Origin: Xanthostigma xanthostigma
Taxonomy: Eukaryota > Arthropoda > Insecta > Raphidioptera > Raphidiidae
NCBI GenBank assembly: GCA_963575645.1
Contig: OY754464.1
Location: 69,724,948-69,788,947 of the forward strand
Length of the DNA stretch: 64,000 nucleotides
Reading direction: 5' to 3'
The translations under genes and the position numbers were made by a program. The notes under the pieces are model-generated. The model made no database searches. It saw only the letters and a list, made by a program, of their open reading frames with translations, and was not told the DNA's origin. Of this stretch, positions 1-12,623 are shown piece after piece. Numbering within the stretch: the stretch's first letter is position 1; each line of letters opens with the position of its first letter.

Positions 1-589
1 GAAGTGATTTATTATTTTTCCCTCTTTTATCAGGGCCCCGATTACATATTACTCGTGCTAGTTGAATAAAATATTATGTGCGACCATTGATCGAAGGAGA
101 ATATTCCACTCGCGCGTGTTACCGCACTCGCTAAGCTCGTGCGGCAAATTTCACGCTCATGGAATCTTCTCCTTCTCTCATTAGTCGCACAATATACTAT
201 TATTAGCTAAGGCTCACTACAAATTGCACGAGTTTTTATAATTAATTATTTTGTTTTGACGCTATTTATGTACAGTTGTACCAATAAAATAAAGATCTTT
301 ATCTATCTATCTATTCTAAAGTTTTTGGCATTCTTTTTATAAATGTGGCCGTCGGCCGATCAACAACGATCATTTCCCCTATTTCCAGTGCAATCAAATG
401 AAAAATTAATTGTTGGCGCTTCGCATTAGTATATTCCACAATAGAAGAAAAGAAGAATAGTAAATTATAGACGCTAAACAGGTAAATGGAAGCACATAAC
501 TGCAATCACCTATAACGATGGTTATTTGACTATTTTTAATTTTTTATATAGGTATGTAAAAGTTATTCGTTTATACCCGAACTGTCTTA

Positions 590-1247
590 AGACCGCTGTA
601 CACGAGGCTAGAAATGCTGTTAGAAACGCTGCTAGTAGTTCTACAAGCCGGTGGGCTGGGTACGAAGCTAGAAATGACGTCACTGCGGGCTGACCTGCTA
701 GCTCACAAGATAGGTTTTAAAATTAGAACAAGGGCTATTTCCCTGCGAGATTTGTTGCTAGGTATGAGCAAGAACCAATCAGGAAGCAGTATCTTGTCAC
801 GTAGGCACTTGAACAAACACCCACAAACCAACATGGCGTCGCATTCTGTTCAGAGTCAGACAACAGACACGTTTTGCGCTGTGTTTGTGGGTTCGCCTAC
901 TAGCTCACAAGATAGATTATAAAATTAGAATAGGGGCAATTTTTCTTGCTTGTTCTGAGCAAGAACCAATCATGAAACAGTATCTTGTCACGTGGACGAC
1001 ATGAACAAACGCCCACAAACAAACACTGTGCCATACTGCCTGTTCTGTTCAGAGACAATAAACGTCCACTTTTACTACCGTTCTATCACTGCGCGCGTAC
1101 CGAACCTATCTAGAAAACAAGCTTGAAAATACGCCTCGTGTGAAGCGAGCACATAATAGCAATTAAGGAAACCAGCGCTAGAAAACTATAAGTAGGCAAA
1201 TCTAGCAAGAAATCTAGCGATAAATCCAGCGTCGTGTGCAGCGGCCT
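590..1247 (+). mobile_element. PIF/Harbinger-like MITE, family B, copy 1
   Basis: The element starts AGACCGCTGTACACGAGGC and ends with the inverted match CGTCGTGTGCAGCGGCCT. It is flanked on both sides by TTA (587-589 and 1248-1250), which is the 3-bp target duplication of PIF/Harbinger. Inside are GCTAGAAA-type repeats and 'tatcttgtcacgt'. The open frame at 614-922 has no recognisable domain and lies entirely within the MITE, so I do not call it a gene. Other copies are at 25902, 30400, 33801 and 50668. Confidence 0.75.
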
Positions 1248-2076
1248 TTATAGTATAGTACCTATACTATAGAGTTTATAGAATTTTACATATCGTCGTT
1301 GGTTCTGTAATACCTCTTGTGTGCAAAAAGTAAAATTTACAGGAAAGGCCAAAAAGTGGTTATTTCAGCAATGGATGGTCAGAACTAGCAATTTCAAAAG
1401 TATATTACTAATTCATACTTATCTTCACTATACCTACGTGTTTAATTAAGATGAAGTATTTTCTTAAAAAATATTTAACGTTAATTTTGAATTTTTTGGC
1501 ACATGGGAGGAATTATTGGATACAACTTTTCACATAAAAGTTATTTCCCCTTGTTGGTTACTGTAAAATTAATTTGGAGGTATTACTAAAGTGTATAGAG
1601 CTCCGTTTCCTGAATCTTTTCATTTAAAAAACGTAAAATCTGCCAATTATGCACATAAGAGCTATTACAGAACCAACGACGATATCGTAAAGTATACCTC
1701 TAATTGTAAAAAAAAAACACATAATTTATTTTGTTCTGTGGCCATAGATACATTCACCAATACCGACCCCACATGTGTATGTGTGTACAGAGATTACACC
1801 GTGAAGCGTTCTAATTGATTTGAGGGTTCACACTCGATGTGCCCCACAAGAGCACTGGCGCAAGCCCCCTTGCCTCTGTATAACTACATAAATATGTGTA
1901 TACCTATGTTGGTGAACGTACGTGTGTTGTAATACAATCAATCCGTGATGGCTTGATGATTTTAAAAAATCGAGATTGGATACAAAAGTAAATCCCAAAC
2001 CAACTTTATTGGAAGTTGACTAAACCTTATTAATTAATAAATCATTTTCGCACTGTTCAGAACTTGTTACAAACAA

Positions 2077-2728
2077 AAAATTCTAGCCAATTGGGCGACG
2101 GGACCATTCCAACTTCAAAAATGTTGACATTTGTTTGTAATAAAGAAAATAACATTTCTGATATCGTGAGGTGACGCGGGTAATGACTAGTATTCAATAT
2201 AATATTTGCTATTCGTTGCCTTGGTCACCTACATAATATGTTCCACGTCATGTAAAAATTAATCAAAGCTTGCCGAACTAGTTTATTTCTGACAAATCCA
2301 TAAAACAAAAGAGCGGCTGATTTTTTTTATATTCAAAATATTTCTTAAACTATAAAGTTTAGAAAAAACATTTTTTAACGAAACTTTTTTGAAAAAATAA
2401 ATAGAATAATAAGCCGTTATGAAAAGTATACCATTATTATATAAAAAACACCGTTATAGCATATATCTCTTCTGCGTATGCGCCGATTTTCCCCAAAACA
2501 ATAGGGCTCTTCATATTTGCATACCAAACATCCTCCCAAAATTTGGTTTCAATCCGCTCAACCGTTTGACCTGTATCGTGTTTACAGACAAACAGACGCA
2601 CAGAGTTTTTTAAAAAATAAGTTTTTTGGATTCGGGGGACCTCAAAACGGAAAGATATTGTAAAATTTTTGAAAAGTGATTTTTGACCTAAACTAGCACC
2701 ATTCCCCCACTTGTGGGTTGGAATGGTA
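2077..2728 (-). mobile_element. Family A repeat, minus orientation
   Basis: This is a copy of a roughly 660-bp repeat that recurs at 4749, 14728, 7975 and 40689. One end reads ACCATTCCAACCC, the other carries GTTGGAATGGTCCCGTCGCC, so the ends share an inverted ACCATTCCAAC motif. The middle contains 'gacacgatacaggtcaaacg' style sequence. No transposase is visible. The superfamily is unknown to me; a non-autonomous DNA transposon is likely. Confidence 0.65.
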
Positions 2729-4748
2729 AAACATGTTATTGCCTAAACATTAGGTAATAAAGCTTTGGATTCAATATTAACAATCAACCTAGTACCCAGC
2801 ATCACTATAATATAAGTAAAAATGCTGTCAATTACTTCAATAACTTTATATACCAGGCGGCAAAAAGTTGAGACGACATGGCTTTTTTACGCGTCAGCTC
2901 CCTAACTTATGATTTTATTCTTTATACGGTAATGTTAACGCGTTATGCAAGCGAATCTGCAAACGGTAAAAGTAATTTTCTAATATTTGTGTTATTCTCT
3001 CTATATCTGAAAAAGTTTTTATATCGTTTGAAGTAAATTTCATTATAGATACAATATGCAGATAGACTATATGATAAGTGTGTGTACCTACACGTCCTGA
3101 ATGAGTAAAAACCTACTCCAATCTGACGTCGAGTTAGCACAGATAATTCACAAAAAGCGGAATAAAATCAGGTCTTTCAGCTAACAGCATCCATCAGGAT
3201 CCTACATCAATAATAATTAGATCAGTTTTATTATTTTTTCTCTTGAAATACATTATTGTTTAAATCTATTCTCAACTTGACACCCAGTTAACAAAAATGC
3301 TTTTTTTAATTTTTGAAATAAAAAACGTATGGACTTAATATACAGAATGTTCAAAAAGTCCTGCAACGCCTGAATACCTCAAAGATATTAAGTTTTTTTG
3401 AAAAATGTTGCGAATGTAAGTTGCTCAACTCGTTGTAGTGTATTTTTTAAGTCACAAAAATTCCTCCCAAGAGGGTGCCCCCGGGGGGGCAGGGGGTAAC
3501 TCCGAAATTTGAAATGGCAACCGCAATTTTTTTTATTGGGTCGAGTTCTTCGGGCAAAAAAATACGTCTTTTGTCTCAAACTTTTTTTGTTCAAGCTACA
3601 GATCACCGACTACGCGGGGTAAAATTTTACAGGGGGTCTCAATTATACAACGTAGTGGTGTTTCATTAATCTCGAATAGAAATGCAAATTCCACTTTACA
3701 AACGACTAATCGATATCGGTTCTAAACTTGAAGGGCGAAGAAGTGCAAGTACATTATGTCTTGCTTGTTTATTTTTGTAATTTTCTAAAGTCTTGTCCCA
3801 ACACTGGCCTATTATGAACAAGGCTAATTAATAAATCCATAATATTAATATCAATTTTAAACTCCATATTCACAATGAGCAGCACAAGGTAGGTAGGTAT
3901 AGGTAAAAACGTGCACGCACATCTGTCGTCGTCAACAGACTTCTCTGAAATTACGTGGTCCACTGCATCGAACCGACCGCCGTCGCGCCGAGTGGGACGT
4001 GCGGGTATCCGTTGAGTTTTGTTGCAACGGTTACATGCCCGTCGTGTTAAACACCCGCACTAACCTATTGAACACTGCGCGTCGGCCCGTCGCCCGTCAT
4101 AAAAATCTGGCCGTTATCCGTTGTCTTTAACAAGAGGCCTCAGGCTATAAAATAAATTTATCTACTTCAAGACTCTAATGAAATTTGGAAGTTGTTCTCA
4201 AAATTTCCAACTGATTTTTGAAGTTTGAACTATTTCTCAAAATAATTGACTTTCAGTCGATTGAGTACCGCTGATATAGGTACACACGAATGTACATTTT
4301 AAATACGCACAACATGAAGGGGAAGGTACGCGTGAATAGGAACAGGAGACCAATTGTGATTGATATACATGCACGGGGGTAAGATATCAATGACCGATCG
4401 CACGGGTTTATATCTTTTCTATTTAGATTGCATTACTAATTCAATCCAGTTGCACGCCAATCTTAACGCCATAGTAATTGAACGACACAAATAACAACAC
4501 GATGATGGACAAATGATTAGATTTCTGTCGGTTTTCAAACAAATATCATAATATCGTCAATGTACACAAGCCGGTCAGATAAATATCTTCGAGTTTATTC
4601 ATTACTAGTCACTAACCCGCGGCTTCGCCCGCGATTGAGACGAAACATGGATGCATTCCCATTATTTAGCATAATAATAATGCGTTTAACGTCCGTTTCT
4701 CGACTTTATGTCATCATAACAGACGCCATTCGCACCATTACTATGTTT

Positions 4749-5416
4749 TACCATTCCAACCCACAAGTGGGGAATGGTACTAGCTTAGGTCAAATATCAC
4801 TTTTCAAAAATTTTACAATATCTTTCCGTTTTGAGGTCCCCGAATCCAAAAAACATATTTTTGGAAAAACTGTGCGTCTGTTAGTCTGTTTGTCTGTGAA
4901 CACGATACAGGTCAAACGGATGAGCGGATTGAAACCAAATTTTGGGAGGATGTTTGGTATGCAAATACGAAGAGCCCTATTGTTTTTGGGAAAAATTGGC
5001 GCATGTGCAGAAGAGATATATGCAAAAACGGTGTTTTTTTATATAATAATAGTATACTTTTCATAACGGCTTATTATTCTATTTATTTTTTCAAGAAAGT
5101 TTTGTTAAAAAATTTTTTTTCTAAACCTTATAGTTTCAGAAATATTTTGAAAATTTAAAAAAAAATTAGCCGTTCTTTTGTTTTATGGATCTGTCAGAAA
5201 TAAACTAGTTAGGCATGCTTTGATTATTTTTACATGACGTGGAACATATTATGTAGGAAACCATGGCAACGAATAGTTAATATCATATTGAATACTAGCC
5301 ATTACCCGCGTCACCTAACGTGATATCAGAAATGTTATTTTCTTTATTATAATCAAATGTCAACATTTTTGAAGTTGGAATAGTCCCGTCGCCCAATTGG
5401 CTGGAATTTTTTTTAA
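4749..5416 (+). mobile_element. Family A repeat, full-length copy
   Basis: A full copy of family A in plus orientation, from ACCATTCCAACCCACAAG to the 'caattggctggaattttt' end. A 168-codon open frame (4560-5066) runs through it. That frame shows no protein domain and the other copies do not keep it open, so it is chance. Confidence 0.7.
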
Positions 5417-6096
5417 CATATATAGGTACACATTATTACCTACATTATATATAATTTTTTACCATACTTAAGTTTCCCGACCCAACTTGGCAAGGCCAGC
5501 ACCTGCAGCCAGCTACTAACAACGACCGTCAGTTGACCAAAAAAAACTACTTTTTATAGAAATTGAAAATGTCTGAGTGTGCAAGTAAAAACAACAGCAG
5601 GCAACGAAGCAGGCATTTATAGTTTGGCCTGTGTGAAGTCAGTCGTTAATACAAACGTTCTATAATATATAATATGACATAGGAGGAGCTATGTGTGGTT
5701 TCCCGGAAGGCAATTGCTTCCGGGAGCTATATACTATATAGGGACCGTGCTCTAGGAGCTGAAGATATACAGTCGCGATGTTAAGATGCGGTTCGTGATC
5801 GGGGATTTGTGGCAGATAGATACAGCTATAGGTACTTGTAGGTATACTGTATAGATATACGTGTTTGTGTGTACTGTCACTTCTTTCTTTATAGCTCACG
5901 GAATGAGATATCGGGAATTGGTTTTCCCAAATATCGTTATACTGGGTTATTTCTGTGTTGTGGTATTTAACTTCTGTTTGAAATATTTCTGTCTTCCCAG
6001 TACATTGAGAAGTTATTATAATTGGTTCGAAAATCGAAATAAAGAATATTGATAAATATTTATGTTTCAAGGTCACTGCGATTTTTTTATACTCTA

Positions 6097-6586
6097 CAGT
6101 GGTACCTCGACATACGAGTTTAATTCGTTCCGCAACCTTGCTCGTATCTTGAATTACTCGTATCTCGAAGCAAATTTCCCTATACAAAACAATTGAACTA
6201 CCATTAATCCGTTCCAACCCCCAAAATGTCACCCCAGTTTGAATAATAAAAACGTATTTATAAATGACAGATATTTATTGTACAAAAACAAAAAAGAGAA
6301 TGCAAAGAAATAAATTAAATATCCTCACTGGTCTTGCCTTGTATCTACATTTTTCTCGCTTTCACCTGTAGGCCGTTTAGAAAAAAACATGTCCAAGGAG
6401 GTTTGTTTCTTCCTCCCTCTCAGAATGTTCCGGAAATGAGTTAGGCAAGACGTGTCATTTAAACCTTCTAAACCGAACTCGTATCTCGAATTTCGCTCGT
6501 AACTCAAAGCAAAAAATCACTCGCTCGCCGGCTCGTATCTCGAAAAACTCGTATGTTGGGGCACTCGTATGTCGGAGGTACCACTG
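6097..6586 (-). mobile_element. Tigger/pogo-type Tc1-mariner MITE with a transposase tail
   Basis: The ends are near-perfect inverted repeats: CAGTGGTACCTCGACATACG on the left and CGTATGTCGGAGGTACCACTG on the right. TA flanks each end (6095-6096 and 6587-6588), as expected for Tc1/mariner. On the minus strand about 6325-6420, the end of a reading frame reads KKQTSLDMFFSKRP. That is the kind of tail found at the C-terminus of Tigger/pogo DDE transposases (QTxLDxFF). The rest of the transposase is missing, so this is a deletion derivative that could only have moved in trans. The 190-codon frame at 5660-6232 starts within this element and is not a gene. Confidence 0.85.
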
Positions 6587-6593
6587 TATTTGA

Positions 6594-6804
6594 AACATAG
6601 AGATATTAGACTAGAGTACGCGAGTGAGCCGTGAAAGTGTCTGCAATTCAGACAGAGAACAGTTCCTTATCTCTATGGTAACTAATGATACAAAACAATG
6701 CTGATTTGAGTAAACAAATATCTGGTTTTCTGGGCTTTCTGCAGCGTTCTCTCTCTCAACTGAGGACACTTTCACTTATGCCAAGCGTACGAACTAGCGT
6801 GCTC
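6594..6804. mobile_element. Family D palindromic MITE, copy 1
   Basis: The left end reads 'catagagatattagactaga' and the right end keeps the inverted partner 'gtgctctagtc', with the paired 'gtgaaagtgtc'/'gacactttcac' inside. The right terminus stops where family C begins at about 6805. A second copy with both ends lies at 63198-63398. No coding content. Confidence 0.6.
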
Positions 6805-7092
6805 TAGTCAGAGTGCCGGTCGACAAAAATTTTACTGATACATACTCTCCCCAAACTTTGTATATGGCTTCATTAGACCTAGTCTGACACCTATTTCTTC
6901 TATGACTTTTCTTGATTTTGGGCGTTTTCCCTCTAAATTTTCCGAAAGATGTCGTTTGACGACATGTAAAAAATGTATAGATACTGTTTGTTTTTTAATT
7001 GGATAGCTTAAAAACTTCAATCAAAACGCTAAAATAATGTTCTCTGACAAATAACATGAACCATTTAAAATGTCAGACATTTTAAATGACTT
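6805..7092 (-). repeat. Family C foldback repeat, copy 1
   Basis: This repeat begins CAGAGTGCCSGTCGRCAAAA and recurs at 29396-29721 and, split, at 38209-39660. On the minus strand it has an open stretch (6832-7020) with the segment HLSENLEGKRPK, which is also readable in the other two places. It ends in a small hairpin around 'tttaaaatgtcagacatttt'. I do not recognise a protein family. Either a mobile element or a captured gene fragment is possible. Confidence 0.55.
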
Positions 7093-7278
7093 ACTTATAT
7101 CTCTATGATTTGAAAAAATGTATGCTTCTTTCTCTGTACGTACATATAGTGTTCGTGGTATTATTATTACTTAGAATATATTTGTTTTCTGTTATACATT
7201 ATTTTTATTTCATTTTTCATTATAGACAAACAGTACTTTTTAGTTTATTTGTTTTGTTAACATTTTATTGTTGAAAAT

Positions 7279-7432
7279 AAATATTTACCACCACAACAAA
7301 GAGCAGTTTTGTTGCAATATACATGTTATAGATACTGGTTTCCATTTTCGTGATAAATATTAATTATCACCTCAACAAAGAGCAGTTTTGTTACAATATA
7401 CATGTTATGTGATACTGGTTTCCATTTTCGTG
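7279..7432. repeat. Tandem duplication, two units of about 75 bp
   Basis: Two head-to-tail units share 'caacaaagagcagttttgtt' and 'gatactggtttccattttcg'. The units are nearly identical, so the duplication is fairly recent. No function seen. Confidence 0.75.
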
Positions 7433-7974
7433 CTTTTTCGGCGGACAGTGATAAAAAATCTACCTGTAAGTAGATATTTCTGAGCCACAAGTTTGAAGTT
7501 ATAAAAATCTATTGGGAGCGAACGTTTTATGTATGATTGGATTTCCGAGCCTGCAGCAGAGACATGAGTCTGGAGAGATATACTATAAATCCTTTAGCTG
7601 TTGAGAAGTTTGATTGTATAGCAGTGATATGATATAATAGCGAGCGAATGCTGAATTCGTTTTTGTGTCAACGACAAAATATGTTGCTCTCCAAATTATT
7701 TTATATCAAAGTATTTTCAGAAAACAAACTTTATAGTAGAAACGCTGGATGCGTCAGCTACGTCTAGGGTTGCCAGGCGTCCGGCTTTTTACGATCGTGT
7801 CCGGCTTTTGGTAGGCGTTTGGTCTGTGTACTTTTAATTATAAACTTTTTGATTTTTTTTCAAGAATTTGGAGTTGTTATTAATAAAGGTCTTTTTTTGT
7901 TTTTACCCAAAAGAATGGATATATTTTTGATTTGATTAAAAAACTTTTTTTTTAATCACTTTTTAATCAATTTT

Positions 7975-8290
7975 ACTATATTTTTTCGTTTTGAGGTCGC
8001 TCGAATCTAAAAAAACATATTTTTGGAAAAAGTATGTGCGTCTGTTTGTCTGTAGACACGATATAGGTCAAACGGATGAGCGGGTTGAAATCAAATTTTG
8101 GTACGATGTTTGATATGCAAATATGAAGAGCCCTAATTTTTTTTACAACGGTTTATTACTCTATTTATTTTTTTCAAAAAAGTTTCGTTAAAAATTTTAT
8201 TTTTTAAAGTTTCGAAAATATATATTCTGTAGATCTGTCAGAATGAAATTAGCTAGGCATGCTTTGATTAATTTTTAGATGACGTGAACT
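7975..8290 (+). mobile_element. Family A repeat, partial copy touching an exon
   Basis: The copy retains the 'ttttgaggtc', 'aaacggatgagcgg' and 'aggcatgctttgatt' blocks of family A and lacks both ends. Its last recognisable base is about 42 bases before the 3' splice site of the first visible Hr51 exon, so part of the branch-site region is likely transposon-derived. Confidence 0.65.
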
Positions 8291-8332
8291 AATTTTTTTA
8301 TTTTATAATTTATTTTTTTTATTTTTTTGCAG

Positions 8333-8436
8333 ATGTCAAGCTGGTACAGGACGCTGCGTAGTTGATAAAGCTCACAGAAATCAATGCCAGGCTTGTCGTC
8401 TTAAAAAATGCCTTGCAATGGGCATGAATAAAGATG
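8333..8436 (+). CDS. Hr51: Hr51 (NR2E3-type nuclear receptor), exon encoding the second zinc finger
   Basis: The exon follows an acceptor (ttttttgcag) and ends at a GTGAGT donor. One base completes a codon begun in the previous exon, then 34 codons follow. They read [20 protein letters not shown] and continue [14 protein letters not shown]. The four cysteines and the following basic stretch are the second C4 zinc finger (D-box region) of the NR2E group, almost identical as I remember it to Drosophila Hr51 and close to human NR2E3. Hr51 (unfulfilled) is a nuclear transcription factor needed for mushroom-body axon development, pacemaker-neuron function and wing expansion in flies. The first zinc finger and P-box are not in the window. 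The last base pairs with the next exon to give alanine, so the reading frame is continuous. Confidence 0.95.
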
Positions 8437-10257
8437 GTGAGTTGAAAATTTTATATTATGTAGTACCAAAGCAAGGGCGTAGATATGGGGGGTAAAGGGG
8501 GTATTTACACCCCCCCAGGATACAGTAAGACTTTACCGAACTGAGACTGGACCGAGAGCGAACCGTAACCGGCACTATAGTGTGAATCGGACCTAAAAAA
8601 TTTTATTATGTTTATCTATATCATTGATAACTGACTTGAATGTGTCATTTCTATATTAATCTATGTTTTATCAATAACATCATTCAATGATCAGTTGCCG
8701 TTTGACAACATTGATACCTATATAGAGTTGTTTTCACCTAGTTCGTTTAGATTGTAGATTCTAAGAAACAGTTGTAAAATATGAAACATAATATAACCTT
8801 AAAACTAAGCGAGAATACTAAAAATACAATAATATACTATGTGATGCATATTTTAAAATATTATGTAAATATTATTGCCTCACTATATCAAATCCTGTAA
8901 AAATAGACGATGCTGGGATATAGACATTTACGAAATATTTTTTAAAATAAATCTTGTTGAGGTCCCGTCCACAATATAAATCGTCCAAAATATGTTTTTT
9001 TTTTCTCGTAGAAGGCACTGCATTTTTACGTTTAAAAAAAAAACACTTATTCACAAATTTTCAGCCATCTATGTGCGGTCATTTCTTAGTAAAAAAATAG
9101 TGAAAAAAACGTGCTTTTTAACTTTAGGGGCTATTTGCAAGTTGTCAATTGCACTTAGCGACCTCTGTTAGTGCTCATTTTTTAGAAAATTTCATAAGGA
9201 ACAACTTTCTCAATGCATATGGCATATGCTATACTAAAAGTCAAGAGGAACGGAGATATTAAAGGAAATAGAGAAAAAAGCACTATTTTCGTCACTAATT
9301 GTCAATTATAAAATCAAGCACACCAACAATTTGTAAGCAAACTTAGGGGGTTGAACTACACCCTAAAACGAAGCGATTCCAACAATAATCTCGCCTGTCC
9401 TCGAATAATGCACTTTTTAATGTTTTTACCTCCTCGCCGTCTAGTCTATAAGTATAAAATATTTTTTGAAAGTTGGTCCGAAAAAGAGTGCTCAAAATAT
9501 ATAGTTTGCAGATAAGAATATTTTAAACGATACATAGACAGCTGATATTCCTTATCCAATATTCTTTATTAATCAATAATGGACGCCATTGTAATATCCT
9601 TTTAACTACCCTCATCACCATTATTACACTGAAGCATTACTATAGACATGTATTATGCCAACATACGAACGTTTAGTGTTACCAAATTTATATATGAAAT
9701 GTTTCAGTGGCGTAATATACTGATATTATTATCTTTATCTTTTGCCCATATTCACCAGACACTATTAAAGTTACTAGCCTTGGAACAAATTTATTCGTTT
9801 GAATAAAATTTACTTTCAATTCACCAAGCAAATTATCAGGTTGAAAAGTTAGTTAAAGAATAAATATACACTGCACTATATACTCCTTGCTCTTTTTGTT
9901 GAATATTTTGACGTTCACCCAAAAATCCGACCGATGGCGTTAGTGTAAACGTCAAAAAAAAAGTTTCACAAAATAATAATGTTTTATCCTAACCCAATTG
10001 CACACAAAACTTCCACTAACCTTAGTGTTTTACAACTTCACAAAAGATTAATAAACAACACATATAAATTCACAATAGCAAGCTGTAGATATAACAATCC
10101 ACGTTTATAGGTTAGGTATTATGATCTATGTGGCGGTCATTATTATTTTATCAAGCGAATAAATATTTATACCCTGGAACTAAGACAGAATAGATTTATA
10201 CCTGCAGTATAAACCTAATTATGTTTGGTGAATTGAATTATGACTATTTATTCGGAG

Positions 10258-11035
10258 GAATAAATACTTGAAGAACCAAAATCAATTTTTCGCTCAATTT
10301 AAATTAGATCGGTTCGAAACCTGTCTTTAACGAAAGAACAGAACATTTTACATAGATTTTGTATAACAGAATTCGCGCAAATAGTTTTTTTATACATAAA
10401 AAACAGTAATAAACACTATAAATTCTATTTTGCCTAATATATCACGCACGCGGATCAGTTATCCTTTTCTGTTACACAGTATGTTATGGACATTTAAAGA
10501 TTGCGTATGTTCTGTCTTAAAATAAAAAGATTGCATTTGTTCAAAAACGGATGCCATTTCAAATATTAGTCGGTTTTTTGACATTAATATTTTGTGAAAT
10601 GCAACGCCTTCTAACATCACGATTTGTTATTAAACGTATATAAATAACGATATCTAGGCAAGGTCTGTGGTTCAGTGGTAGAATACTCATCTGGCATGCG
10701 GGTGTCCCGGGTTCGATTCGCGATACGCAACAAATGTTATTTTTATTTTTGACGTGATAACGTCTTATAAATTGATGAAACACCAGCTGCACGCACGAAA
10801 AAGTGTAACGTTCCGCCTGACCCTGTGCGAGCAAGCGAGAGCGCAGTATAAGCGATAGAGAAGCACGATCGGCCCATGCTTAAAAATATGTATTTTGCTT
10901 TGGTTGATCAAATTATTAGTCGGTAAAAATATAGTTTGACAGCTACTAAAATTTAGGTTATGTATTATTAAATATGATATTCGAGCGGAATACGTTATCA
11001 CGTAAAACTATCGTCCGTAAACCGACTTTACAGAC
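10258..11035. repeat. Palindrome family P, broken copy
   Basis: Both arms of the large palindromic element at 41216-43053 have relatives here. The stretch 10280-10400 matches the 'cgctcaatttaaat...gataacagaatt' part. The stretch 10748-11035 matches the terminal 'gacgtgataacgtcttataa' and the inner 'ctatcgtccgtaaaccgact'. Between them is a tRNA-like block. Parts are deleted and rearranged compared with the large copy. No protein is encoded; frames at 10559-11001 are not conserved. Confidence 0.6.
10659..10729 (+). pseudogene. tRNA-Gly-derived sequence (SINE-like)
   Basis: An A-box-like TGGTTCAGTGGTAGA and a B-box-like GGTTCGATTC lie at tRNA spacing, and the sequence between resembles a glycine tRNA. 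The acceptor ends do not pair and the loop reads CTGGCAT, which does not keep a glycine anticodon. It sits inside a repeat, so I treat it as a tRNA-derived relic or SINE head rather than a working gene. Confidence 0.6.
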
Positions 11036-12623
11036 AACCAATTTTTTACATTTGCAAATCTCACGATTAATTTTTGTTTAATAATCATATTATATTATAA
11101 ATAAATAAAAGAACTTCGTTCCAAACGGATGTTCCGCGACACCTTCGTCTTTCTTCGAACATAGCACACTTCCTTGCTTCAAGAATTTGTCTTGTATTCT
11201 TTGATTTGAGATCTCTTTTAATGCGCCTCTGGTTTATGTATGTAGCTAACAGCTATACACATAGAGTTAAAGCAGCAAGCTTTAAGTACGACCATTGGAA
11301 AGACCGTCATCTCGTAAATTATTCTCCATCATGTTGTAACTTTTCTTTGCCCGTTTAACTTTGCAGATATACGTTTCGCCAACAGCAAACACTCGCTTTG
11401 CGCTATGATCGTGACCGTTCCCTATATTCGTGCGCCGGCTGTGCGATCACAGTCTAAACGCACGGCTGGTGTGTAGTTTGGCAGAGTGTTTGGTGCGGAT
11501 TAAACGGCTCTAAAACGCATTAATCAGTGTCGCCCAAATCCGTGCTATAGCTGTTTGTTAGTGAGGCTTCTGAACCTTTCACAGTAGACCATTTGTATTG
11601 CATTCACTGATCTGCATTTGAAGTCGATTTCCTGTAAGTTTGAACGTTGTCTGGTCTCCTTTAGAATATGAAGTACTGTTACTACGTTAATTTGGACGTC
11701 TATATGCTAAGATTTCCGTACGTACCTTGCGTCATTTCCTAACTACTGCCCGGTATCTTAGCTGCCGTCTGAACTACTAATAAGTTTTTGATGTGAAACA
11801 TCTACAGGCGCGTTTGGATGGGAGTAAAAACGTGCAAATGCCGTGACGCTCCACGCTGTTCATAATACTATGGAGGGTAGAGGATAATGAAAACCATCTC
11901 TATGTATGAAAAGTGTCCGTAAAAAAGAGTGAAATTAAGATGGCGCTACCGTAGGAAGAGTGTCAATTTCACTCTGATTATTCTATATAGGTTATATTTA
12001 CCAAATAATGTTTGACTACGTAAGTGATTGAGGTTTTATTTATTGTGAATATATTAACTACTCTAGCCGCGAAAAAAAAATTCCTTTCAGCACATTTCAC
12101 TTCGTCTACAACAGCTAAGTTTACAGTAAACACTTTTTCTACACTAGCGCCATTCTGGTCACCTTTTGTACTGTTATTTGATACTTTTAGATTGTCACTT
12201 TTTCAGTTTTACTCCCATATAAGATGGTTCTTCTTACCCATACATAATACGTGTAATGGTTTGTTAAGTTACTATAGAATTTCGTTAGATAACAGCGCGA
12301 AAATGTGTGCTAGCGTTTGCTATGTGTATGTGTTGGATTACAGCATGTTTTTTTGTTGATGGCGACATCTAACGTGCATTTATTAGTTAGTAGAATAGAA
12401 TAGTCATTTAAGCCGCTGGTCTGCAATAAACGCCGTAGGTCGCATACAGCGTCACGCCATACGCCGCGTCTGTATGCTTACTATGAAAATGTATACATAC
12501 GGTCTCTTTTTCACGTTAAACGCAGCGTCCAAATGCCGTCCGTCGTACCTAAATGTTGTAGGCAGCGTCTTTAGTTATTTTCGAGCATTGTAGCGTCACG
12601 GACGTTGTGAAATACGCCGCGCA

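Larger units (their letters stand above)
1..8332. other. Non-coding stretch upstream of the first visible Hr51 exon
   Basis: I read this as intron because the exon at 8333 begins in mid-codon, so earlier coding exons must lie to the left. I looked for the first zinc finger of the receptor (a C-x2-C pair with a CDGCSGFFKR-like motif) in this stretch and did not see it. Besides the repeats listed separately, 3350-3640 holds a G/C-rich patch that resembles a transposon end ('gttcaaaaagtcctgcaa'), and 3960-4130 is clearly richer in CpG than its surroundings. Bases 1-300 contain a segment related to one near 20930 and end in a short (tatc) run. Elsewhere I see only AT-rich sequence with no supportable gene. 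Confidence 0.6.

Noticed and set aside
614-922. 102-codon frame as a gene
   Set aside because: It lies wholly inside a non-autonomous Harbinger MITE and has no domain.
4560-5066. 168-codon open frame as a gene
   Set aside because: It lies mostly in family A repeat, has no domain, and other copies of the repeat do not keep the frame.
5660-6232. 190-codon minus-strand frame as a gene
   Set aside because: It starts inside the Tigger MITE and continues into unrelated sequence with no domain or splice signals.
1-8332. Exon with the first zinc finger of Hr51
   Set aside because: I looked for the C-x2-C and CDGCSGFFKR-like coding sequence and did not find it. The exon must be further upstream.
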